Assembly (NCBI GenBank): GCA_903879825.1
Contig: CAIRND010000581.1
Coordinates: 1 to 5,326, forward strand
Direction: 5' to 3'
From: an uncultured Geobacteraceae bacterium
GTDB taxonomy: Bacteria; Desulfobacterota; Desulfuromonadia; Geobacterales; Pseudopelobacteraceae
Length of the DNA: 5,326 nt
Position 1 is the first letter of the stretch. Each line of letters opens with the position of its first letter. The translations under genes were made by a program, and so were the position numbers. Below are positions 1 to 5,326 of this stretch, in pieces. The notes under the pieces are model-generated. The model worked only from the letters and a program-made list of their open reading frames with translations, was not told where the DNA came from and made no database searches.

Positions 1-1530
1 AATTGTTACATCTACTGGGATATCATTCTGACGACGACCCGTGGTGAGGATGCCATCAAAGATGTTTTTATTTTTGTTGAGGATGATTGCGACATTAAAA
101 TCGAGCTGATTGACAAAAGCGGCTTGATCGACCGTGAAGACGGCTATAAAAAACTGGGACACATTCTTGTCGAACGTGGTGATCTCTCACCGGTCGAGAT
201 GCAGAAGGTGTTGATGCTGCAGAAGCGTTTCGGGGAACTACTGGTAGAGCAGGGTATCGTCTCACCGGAAAAAGTGCAGTCGGCTCTGGTGGAACAGCAG
301 CACGTCAAAAGTGTCCGTAAAGAGCGCAGCGAAGCACCGCCGATGGAGGCCGCAGCCAGCATCCGCGTTCCGGCTGAACGTCTGGATCAGCTGATCAATC
401 TGGTTGGTGAAATGGTGACGGTGCAGGCCCATTTGTCGCAGGTATCTCTGGCCGGCGGTGATCCCACCTTTATCGCCATATCCGAAGAGGTTGAGCGTCT
501 CACCAACGAACTGCGCGACACCGCACTCAACATACGCATGCTTCCGATCGGCAGTACTTTCAGCAAATTCAAACGCCTGGTACGTGATCTTTCCAACGAA
601 TTGGGTAAAGAGATTGAACTTGAAACTTTTGGCGCTGAAACTGAATTGGATAAAACCGTCATCGAAAAACTAAACGACCCGCTGGTGCATATTATCCGCA
701 ACAGTATCGACCATGGTATCGAAATGCCGGATGCACGCCGGGCAGCCGGTAAATCGTCACACGGCACGGTTTATCTGGGTGCCGAACATTCCGGCGACTC
801 GGTTCTGGTCACAATACGCGATGACGGCGCCGGTCTGGACCGTGACACCATTCGTGCCAAGGCCATCGAACGCGGCCTGCTGCCTGCTCATACGGAAGCA
901 TCTGACAGGGAAATATATGCCCAGATCTTCTCACCCGGCTTCTCAACCGCTGCCAAGGTAACCAGCGTTTCCGGGCGCGGGGTCGGGATGGACGTCGTCA
1001 AGCGCGGTATCGAAGGGTTGCGTGGTTCGATTGGAGTGGATAGCGTACGCGGTACCGGTACGACAATTACACTTAAAATCCCGCTGACTCTGGCGATTAT
1101 CGACAGCCTGTTGGTCAAGATCGGCACCGATCATTATGTGCTGCCGCTGGCTGCCATAGAAGAGTGCGTCGAGCTGACCCGCGATGATATCAAAAACGCC
1201 CATGGTCGCAATCTGGCCAACGTGCGCGGCGCAATTATTCCCTATATCCCGCTGCGCCAGCATTTCCACATCACTGAGCCGCGTCCGGACATCGAACAGA
1301 TCGTCATTGCCGATATCCACGGCACCAAGGTAGGTTTTGTGGTGGATCATGTGGTCGGTGAACATCAGACTGTTATTAAATCGCTGGGCAAGATGTACCG
1401 AGATGTGAAGGGTGTTTCCGGTGCCACCATTCTTGGTGATGGAACCGTGGCGCTGATTCTGGACATGGGGGTTCTGCTGCGGGCCATTGAAGATCAGGAA
1501 CGTGCTCTTAGTGAGAGGAATAATTCGTGA
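1..1530 (+). CDS. cheA: Chemotaxis histidine kinase CheA, 5'-truncated by the window edge
   Basis: CheA autophosphorylates at a His in its P1 domain and passes phosphate to CheY and CheB, in a cytoplasmic array with CheW and receptors. The frame is open from base 1, giving 509 visible residues (numbered from the first codon); P1 and the true start lie upstream. A TTG at 124 is an in-frame Leu, not a start, because typical CheA sequence (CYIYWDIILTTT) precedes it. Residues 1-38 look like the end of a P2-like domain. Residues 51-99 hold two MshEN-like repeats. P3 dimerisation covers about 120-182 (RVPAERLDQLINLVGEMV, IRMLPI). P4 kinase has its N box at 230-241 (HIIRNSIDHGIE), G1 at 272-280 (IRDDGAGLD) and F/G2 boxes at 309-333 (FSPGFST, GRGVGMDVV). 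P5, CheW-like, covers about 362-500. The ATP-site motifs look intact. The TGA stop overlaps the cheR start as GTGA. The family call is firm; the P2 label is tentative. Confidence 0.97.
   Translation, partial: NCYIYWDIILTTTRGEDAIKDVFIFVEDDCDIKIELIDKSGLIDREDGYKKLGHILVERGDLSPVEMQKVLMLQKRFGELLVEQGIVSPEKVQSALVEQQHVKSVRKERSEAPPMEAAASIRVPAERLDQLINLVGEMVTVQAHLSQVSLAGGDPTFIAISEEVERLTNELRDTALNIRMLPIGSTFSKFKRLVRDLSNELGKEIELETFGAETELDKTVIEKLNDPLVHIIRNSIDHGIEMPDARRAAGKSSHGTVYLGAEHSGDSVLVTIRDDGAGLDRDTIRAKAIERGLLPAHTEASDREIYAQIFSPGFSTAAKVTSVSGRGVGMDVVKRGIEGLRGSIGVDSVRGTGTTITLKIPLTLAIIDSLLVKIGTDHYVLPLAAIEECVELTRDDIKNAHGRNLANVRGAIIPYIPLRQHFHITEPRPDIEQIVIADIHGTKVGFVVDHVVGEHQTVIKSLGKMYRDVKGVSGATILGDGTVALILDMGVLLRAIEDQERALSERNNS
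151..297 (+). repeat. Tandem MshEN-like 24-residue motifs within CheA
   Basis: Two protein repeats of exactly 24 residues sit between the P2-like tail and P3 of CheA: residues 51-74 (starting KLGHILVERG) and 76-99 (starting RFGELLVEQG), separated by one Lys. Each fits the MshEN pattern as I remember it: R-L-G at 1-3, L-V at 6-7, G at 10, hydrophobics at 11-12, 17 and 21, and Q at 24. The deviations are K1, D11 and M17 in the first copy and F2 and V17 in the second. Known MshEN domains, at the N-termini of MshE/GspE/PilB-type ATPases, bind c-di-GMP with two such motifs about five residues apart. The one-residue spacer here is shorter, so binding is unproven. A purely structural linker related to the GspE N-domain fold is the alternative. 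Confidence 0.65.
1513..1520 (+). promoter_or_regulatory. cheR ribosome binding site inside the cheA 3' end
   Basis: GAGAGGAA lies in the last codons of cheA, with its core GAGAGG eight bases before the GTG at 1527. It supports the GTG start over the in-frame ATG at 1548, which has no comparable purine-rich sequence before it. The GTG overlaps the cheA TGA, consistent with translational coupling. Confidence 0.7.
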
Positions 1531-2393
1531 CAAATCCCCGTGACCCCATGAGCCCTCGACTTCCGGCAACCCTGTCTGATCGTGAATTTCAACGTTTCAG
1601 CGGATTTATCTACGATCATGCCGGTATCAAGATGCCTCCCGCCAAAAAAACCATGCTGGAAGCACGCTTGCAGAAGCGGCTGAAGGCTAATTCCATCGCC
1701 TCGTTTGAGGAATATAGCGAATATGTCTTTAGTCCACAGGGACGGGCCGCAGAGTTGATTCATCTGATAGATGTTGTTACCACAAACAAAACGGACTTTT
1801 TTCGCGAGCCGGGCCACTTCGAATTCATGGTCAAAACCGCGATACCAACTATCATAGAGTCCCGTGGTGACCTGTTGCGCGACCCGCTTCGTATCTGGAG
1901 TGCCGGTTGTTCGACTGGTGAAGAACCTTATACCCTGGCGATGGTGCTGTCTGAATTTGCCATTGGCCGTCCCGATTTCCGTGCCGCGATCACCGCCTCC
2001 GATATCTGTACTCAAGTGCTGCAGACCGCCAAAACCGGCATTTATCCCGAAGAAAGAACCGATCCCATTCCGCTGAACCTGAAAAAAAAGTATCTGACCC
2101 GCAGCCGGGAAAAGACCAAATCCCTGGTACGTATTTCTCCGCAGTTGCGCTCTCTTGTTACATTCCGGCGGATTAATTTCATGGATGACGATCTTGGTAT
2201 TACGGAAAAAATGGACATTATTTTTTGCCGTAATGTGGTGATCTATTTTGACAAACCGACCCAGCAGACCCTGATGCGAAAATTTTACAAACAGCTCAAA
2301 CCGGGCGGCTATCTGTTTATCGGACATTCGGAAACTTTGAGTGGTCTCGATGTCGATTTTAAAGCTGTTGCATCGACGGTGTACAGGAAGTGA
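1527..2393 (+). CDS. cheR: Chemotaxis receptor glutamate methyltransferase CheR
   Basis: CheR uses S-adenosylmethionine to methylate receptor glutamates in the cytoplasm, balancing CheB during adaptation. The 288 residues match a usual single-domain CheR. An N-terminal helical domain (about 15-75) precedes the signature TTNKTDFFREP (85-95), the SAM-binding loop GCSTGEEPYTLAM (127-139), the motif FCRNVVIYFDKPTQ (233-246) and the closing strand GYLFIGHSETL (271-281). No TPR or other C-terminal extension is present. The loop likely to form the receptor-tether-binding beta-subdomain (about 200-213) reads TRSREKTKSLVRI and lacks the glycines of enteric CheR. The start is GTG, overlapping the cheA stop by four bases and backed by an upstream GAGAGG; ATG 1548 is the alternative start. 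The stop abuts the next gene as TGA|ATG, so expression is probably tied to both neighbours. Confidence 0.96.
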   Translation: MTNPRDPMSPRLPATLSDREFQRFSGFIYDHAGIKMPPAKKTMLEARLQKRLKANSIASFEEYSEYVFSPQGRAAELIHLIDVVTTNKTDFFREPGHFEFMVKTAIPTIIESRGDLLRDPLRIWSAGCSTGEEPYTLAMVLSEFAIGRPDFRAAITASDICTQVLQTAKTGIYPEERTDPIPLNLKKKYLTRSREKTKSLVRISPQLRSLVTFRRINFMDDDLGITEKMDIIFCRNVVIYFDKPTQQTLMRKFYKQLKPGGYLFIGHSETLSGLDVDFKAVASTVYRK

Positions 2394-2906
2394 ATGAAAT
2401 CTCTGATCGCCTCACATAGCCATAATATTTACCTCAAGCCTGGTGAAGTGCTTATCTCCCGCACACCGGTGCTGATTTCAACCGTTCTTGGATCGTGCGT
2501 AGCGGTTACACTGTTTTCGGCTTCCCGTGGTTTTGCTGCCATCTGCCACGCCATGCTGCCTGAAAACGTTGGCAGGGACAATGATCTCCGCTATGTCGAT
2601 ACCGCTCTGCATCATATTTATGACAAAATATTGTCTTGCGGGGTCGCCAACGATCTGGTGATCAAACTGTTTGGTGGTGCCCAGGTACTGAATATGGGTG
2701 AACGGGCACCGGACAGGAACACTGTGGGGGATCAAAACATAGCGCAGGCCGAAACAGTGCTCGCAGCCTTGGGACTTACTGTTTCCGCCCGTGACACTGG
2801 TGGTCTGCAAGGACGGAAACTGTTTTTCTGTACACGAAGTGGCGATGTCTTTGTACGAAGGATGCGGGCGGGAAAACAGACTATTACTGAGGATACTATT
2901 CAATGA
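2394..2906 (+). CDS. cheD: Chemoreceptor glutamine deamidase CheD (first copy)
   Basis: CheD is a cytoplasmic cysteine hydrolase that deamidates specific receptor glutamines to glutamates and, in many species, is held by the CheC phosphatase. The 170 residues are normal for the family. The Cys/His pair is C35 in ISTVLGSC and H52 in ICHAMLP. They are 17 residues apart, as in Thermotoga CheD from memory, and S29 or T30 is the likely third member. Further family marks are KLFGGA (91-96), VGDQNI (111-116) and TGGLQGRKL (135-143). The ATG directly follows the cheR stop with AGGA five bases before it, and the TGA overlaps the cheB start as ATGA. It differs clearly from the second CheD downstream: it has a longer stretch between FGGA and the VGDQN motif, and a CH rather than an NH around the catalytic His. 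Confidence 0.94.
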   Translation: MKSLIASHSHNIYLKPGEVLISRTPVLISTVLGSCVAVTLFSASRGFAAICHAMLPENVGRDNDLRYVDTALHHIYDKILSCGVANDLVIKLFGGAQVLNMGERAPDRNTVGDQNIAQAETVLAALGLTVSARDTGGLQGRKLFFCTRSGDVFVRRMRAGKQTITEDTIQ

Positions 2907-3973
2907 AGAAAATTAAAGTTCTGATAATTGATGATTCTGCGCTGGTACGTCAGACTTTATGCGACATCCTTAGTTCCGATCCTGACATTGAAGTGGTCGG
3001 TAGTGCGGCAGATCCGATTCTTGCTGCGGAACGGATGCGGACGGTCATCCCTGATGTGATCACGCTTGATGTCGAAATGCCCCGCATGGATGGGCTTACG
3101 TTTTTACAAAAACTGATGAGTCAACACCCGATACCGGTGGTAATGTGCTCCAGTCTGGCTGAAAGCGGCAGTGAAACGGCTCTGAAAGCATTGGAATATG
3201 GTGCCGTCGATATCATTACCAAACCTAAAATGGGCACGAAACAATTTATTGAAGAATCGAAGATGCGTATCTGCGATGCGGTCAAAGGCGCTGCCGCTGC
3301 CCGAATCGGACCGATGAGGGCGATGCGCACCATGAAAGAGATTTCACCCAAGTACACCGCCGACGTTATCATGGAGAAGCCGAATTCCAAGGCGATGCTC
3401 CTTACGACTGAAAAGGTGGTTGTTGTTGGCGCATCTACCGGTGGCACAGAGGCGCTAAGGGTGTTTCTGGAGATGTTGCCGGAGGATGCTCCCGGTATTG
3501 TTATTGTTCAGCACATGCCGGAAAATTTTACCGCAGCTTTTGCGAAACGGCTTGATTCCATATGTCGAGTGACGGTGAAAGAGGCCCAGGATAATGACAC
3601 CATCGTTCGCGGCAGGGCTTTGATAGCTCCCGGTAATCATCATGTGCTGCTGAAACGAAGTGGCGCCCGCTATTATGTCGAGATTAAGGATGGTCCGCTT
3701 GTTTCACGCCATCGCCCCTCGGTTGATGTGTTGTTTCGTTCAGCAGCCCGTTATGCCGGCAAAAATGCCGTTGGCGTTATCATGACCGGCATGGGTGATG
3801 ACGGTGCCCACGGCATGAAAGAGATGCATGATGCCGGCGCAATAACGATTGCCCAGGACGAGGCATCCTGCGTGGTCTACGGAATGCCGCACGAAGCGGT
3901 CAAGCTTGGTGGCGTCAACAAGATAATGCCGTTGCAGAATATTGCGCACGAAGTGTTACGGTTGTGCAACTAA
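2903..3973 (+). CDS. cheB: Chemotaxis response regulator protein-glutamate methylesterase CheB
   Basis: CheB removes methyl groups from receptor glutamates, and can deamidate glutamines, when its receiver is phosphorylated by CheA. The 356 residues are standard. The receiver (about 3-122) has the acidic pair D10/D11, phosphoacceptor D56 in TLDVEMPRMDG, S83/S84 and K107 in TKP. A linker of about 45 residues (about 123-170) precedes the esterase domain. The catalytic triad is intact: S178 in GASTGG, H204 in VQHMPENF and D300 in MTGMGDDG. No domain is missing and no residue appears damaged. The ATG overlaps the cheD stop by four bases (ATGA), with GAGGA at 2889-2893 as ribosome binding site. With CheR and two CheDs, the operon encodes a full receptor-modification set. 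Confidence 0.97.
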   Translation: MKKIKVLIIDDSALVRQTLCDILSSDPDIEVVGSAADPILAAERMRTVIPDVITLDVEMPRMDGLTFLQKLMSQHPIPVVMCSSLAESGSETALKALEYGAVDIITKPKMGTKQFIEESKMRICDAVKGAAAARIGPMRAMRTMKEISPKYTADVIMEKPNSKAMLLTTEKVVVVGASTGGTEALRVFLEMLPEDAPGIVIVQHMPENFTAAFAKRLDSICRVTVKEAQDNDTIVRGRALIAPGNHHVLLKRSGARYYVEIKDGPLVSRHRPSVDVLFRSAARYAGKNAVGVIMTGMGDDGAHGMKEMHDAGAITIAQDEASCVVYGMPHEAVKLGGVNKIMPLQNIAHEVLRLCN

Positions 3974-3977
3974 AGAC

Positions 3978-3984
3978 AAGGGAG
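3978..3984 (+). promoter_or_regulatory. Strong Shine-Dalgarno deciding the kinase-like gene start
   Basis: AAGGGAG stands six bases before the ATG at 3991, in the short gap after the cheB stop. It favours ATG 3991 over an in-frame GTG at 3964 that lies inside the end of cheB with no good site before it. It is the most consensus-like ribosome binding site seen in the window. Confidence 0.8.
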
Positions 3985-3990
3985 TCGAGT

Positions 3991-4881
3991 ATGAATGTAT
4001 CCGATGATGTCTTAATTGAGGAGCTGTCAAACCGTTTTGCCCAAAGCCGCAAGGCTTTTTCTGATTTGAGTGTGGTTAATCGTAAGTTGCTGGAAATGAA
4101 CGAAAAGCTGGAACGATCAGAATCCCTTAAAAGTAACTTTCTTTCTAATATCCGCAATGAAATAAATAATCCGCTCAATGCCATTATGGGTTTGGCAGGA
4201 CAGCTTGCAATAGTCGGTGCCGGAAATGAAGAAATTGCCTGTTTAACCTCTTTGATCGGGGCGGAAGCCAACCATCTTGACTTTCAGCTTCGCAATATCT
4301 TCATGGCCGCGGAACTGGAGGCGGGGGAGGTCAGCCCCCACTGTATGAAGGCTCATGTCGCATCTGTCCTGCGCGATTTAATAGATCTGTTTTTACATAG
4401 TGCCGCAAAAAAGAATGTATCGCTTGTTCTTACTCCTTCATTGAATGAAGATGAACGTATTGCCGCTTTTGATGTCGAAAAAACGCAAATAATTGTCTCC
4501 AATCTCCTGGCTAATGCCATTGAATTCAGTGGTGACGGAGGGGTCGTTGCTGTTTCATTCTCTGTGAGCGGCGATGGTTTCTTGCGGATCTCCGTTCAGG
4601 ATAATGGCATCGGTATCGCACCGGCAGACCATCAACGTATATTTGACCGTTTTGTGCAATTGGATAGTGGCTCAACCCGTTCGCATCTGGGGCATGGTCT
4701 CGGCCTCAGTATTGCCAAGGCTCTTGTGGAGCTTATGCATGGCAGTATCAGCCTGGTAAGTGCCCCTGGTGAAGGGACACAGTTCACCGTATCCATTCCT
4801 CCGTGCTCACTTTTAGATGACGAAAATTCCTTTTTAGAAGCGGGAAATCTGTTCATTTTTGATGATATGAGTGAGGCGTAA
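3991..4881 (+). CDS. Soluble histidine-kinase-like protein lacking the phosphoacceptor His
   Basis: This is a 296-residue cytoplasmic protein with a HisKA-like helical region and a HATPase_c domain; no signal peptide, membrane segment, PAS or receiver domain is visible. Residues 8-46 look like a charged coiled coil. The H box (about 46-66) reads LSNIRNEINNPLNAI, so the expected His is N56 (codon AAT, 4156-4158). The neighbouring E57 and N60 keep an ExxN arrangement. The ATP-binding part looks intact: N box NLLANAIEFS (171-180), G1 DNGIGI (204-209), F box IFDRFVQ (217-223) and G2 GHGLGLSIAK (234-243). An acidic tail (272-296) follows. It cannot autophosphorylate at the usual place. A role as phosphatase, adaptor or heterodimer partner in chemotaxis is inferred from the residues and from its place between cheB and a second cheD. 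I know no gene name for it. Confidence 0.9.
   Translation: MNVSDDVLIEELSNRFAQSRKAFSDLSVVNRKLLEMNEKLERSESLKSNFLSNIRNEINNPLNAIMGLAGQLAIVGAGNEEIACLTSLIGAEANHLDFQLRNIFMAAELEAGEVSPHCMKAHVASVLRDLIDLFLHSAAKKNVSLVLTPSLNEDERIAAFDVEKTQIIVSNLLANAIEFSGDGGVVAVSFSVSGDGFLRISVQDNGIGIAPADHQRIFDRFVQLDSGSTRSHLGHGLGLSIAKALVELMHGSISLVSAPGEGTQFTVSIPPCSLLDDENSFLEAGNLFIFDDMSEA
4873..4876 (+). promoter_or_regulatory. Probable ribosome binding site of the second cheD
   Basis: GAGG in the last codons of the kinase-like gene lies ten bases before GTG 4887. It is weak and somewhat distant. An in-frame TGA at 4872-4874 closes the frame above, so GTG 4887 is the first usable start. Confidence 0.45.
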
Positions 4882-4886
4882 AGCCT

Positions 4887-5326
4887 GTGCTTATTGAAGA
4901 TTCAATCAATACACACTTTCTCTTTCCCGGCACTATCTTTGCGGAACCCCAAGAATACCGGATCAGTACCATTCTTGGCTCATGTGTCGCGGTCTGTCTG
5001 TGGGATCAGCTGACGCACAGGGGGGGGATGAACCACATGATGCTGCCGCTGTGGAATGGTGAGGGGTTGGCAACACCAAAATACGGCAACATAGCCATGG
5101 AAAAGCTGCTGAGCAAAATGCTGTTCATCGGTTGTAAACGTGAAAACCTGATCGCCAAGGTTTTCGGCGGTGCCAATGTGTCCGGAACGGGACTTGAGGT
5201 CTTCATGATCGGAGATCGTAATTTGACACTTGCCTTTCAGATGCTGGAGGAGTACCGCATACCGGTCGTCGCCAAAGATATCGGAGGACAGGTTGGCCGG
5301 AAAATTATCATGAACAGCTCCACCGG
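4887..5326 (+). CDS. cheD: Second chemoreceptor glutamine deamidase CheD, 3'-truncated by the window edge
   Basis: The frame gives 146 complete codons before the window ends and lacks only the C-terminus of a normal CheD. Its marks are ISTILGSCVAV with the probable nucleophile C33, the partner H50 in GGMNHMMLP (again 17 residues on), S27/T28 as the third catalytic position, KVFGGANV (91-98), IGDRN (108-112) and DIGGQVGRK (131-139). The expected activity is deamidation of receptor glutamines. The GTG start follows the kinase-like gene after five bases. It is clearly divergent from the CheD at 2394-2906, so the pair is not a recent duplication. Its sequence between the His and the FGGA motif (WNGEGLATPKYGNIAMEKL) resembles the Geobacter-type CheD I remember. 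A run of eight G bases falls just before the catalytic His. Whether the gene ends normally cannot be seen. Confidence 0.92.
   Translation, partial: MLIEDSINTHFLFPGTIFAEPQEYRISTILGSCVAVCLWDQLTHRGGMNHMMLPLWNGEGLATPKYGNIAMEKLLSKMLFIGCKRENLIAKVFGGANVSGTGLEVFMIGDRNLTLAFQMLEEYRIPVVAKDIGGQVGRKIIMNSST
5020..5027 (+). repeat. Poly-G tract of eight bases inside the second cheD
   Basis: Eight consecutive G bases are read as part of Arg and two Gly codons just before MNH, the catalytic-His segment. The frame is preserved through the tract and family motifs continue on both sides, so the sequenced state is the intact one. Such runs can slip during replication, but a chance run is equally possible. Confidence 0.9.

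Noticed and set aside
124..126. TTG as the start of a shorter CheA-like protein
   Set aside because: The frame is open to base 1 and the upstream residues read as typical CheA sequence, so this is an internal Leu codon.
943..1569. Minus-strand open frame of about 200 codons opposite the end of cheA
   Set aside because: It mirrors the conserved P4/P5 coding sequence of CheA and has no recognisable domain of its own.
2082..2090. A-AAA-AAG slippery heptamer in cheR that could cause -1 frameshifting
   Set aside because: It encodes Lys-Lys-Lys in an ordinary frame, and the -1 frame stops after about 30 codons with no known product. No evident stimulatory hairpin was seen.
1494..2327. Long minus-strand open frame opposite cheR
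   Set aside because: It lies wholly against cheR and the end of cheA, its translation resembles no family I know, and the opposing frame has strong CheR motifs. It is a shadow.
3964..3990. In-frame GTG at 3964 as the kinase-like gene start, overlapping cheB
   Set aside because: ATG 3991 has AAGGGAG six bases upstream, whereas the GTG lies in cheB codons without a good ribosome binding site.
3974..3990. Possible terminator or internal promoter between cheB and the kinase-like gene
   Set aside because: The gap is only 17 bases and is mostly occupied by the ribosome binding site; no hairpin with a T-run is present.

Overview
The window lies inside a chemotaxis operon. Every gene is on the + strand and the genes are packed almost end to end. 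The order is: the 3' part of cheA (open from base 1), cheR, a first cheD, cheB, a short soluble histidine-kinase-like gene, and a second cheD cut by the right edge. No promoter, terminator, RNA gene, CRISPR array or mobile element was seen, and no gap between genes exceeds 17 bases.

The protein style and the cheR-cheD-cheB-kinase-cheD order suggest a Gram-negative anaerobe of the Deltaproteobacteria/Desulfobacterota, perhaps a Geobacter/Desulfuromonas/Pelobacter relative. This rests on remembered family resemblance, not on a search. Base composition looks moderate, with the kinase-like gene appearing more AT-rich than cheA.

Layout. Bases 1-1530 encode the end of CheA: the tail of a P2-like domain, a tandem pair of 24-residue motifs resembling the MshEN nucleotide-binding repeat, then the P3 dimerisation, P4 kinase and P5 CheW-like domains. 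Bases 1527-2393 encode CheR, 2394-2906 CheD-1 and 2903-3973 CheB. These four genes are joined by GTGA, TGA|ATG and ATGA junctions, which suggests translational coupling. After a 17-base gap with a strong Shine-Dalgarno sequence comes a 296-residue HisKA-like/HATPase_c protein (3991-4881). Its phosphoacceptor His is replaced by Asn, while the ExxN motif and the ATP-binding boxes remain. Five bases later a second, divergent cheD starts at GTG 4887 and runs off the window.

How the genes may work together: CheA phosphorylates CheY (not in the window) and CheB. CheR and CheB methylate and demethylate receptors, and the CheDs deamidate receptor glutamines. CheD usually partners the phosphatase CheC, but no CheC, CheX or CheZ is visible here. 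The kinase-like protein without its His, placed between CheB and the second CheD, is the most unusual element. It may be a dedicated phosphatase or adaptor in place of CheC; that is a hypothesis. The second point of interest is the MshEN-like pair inside CheA, which could let a nucleotide such as c-di-GMP act directly on the chemotaxis kinase.
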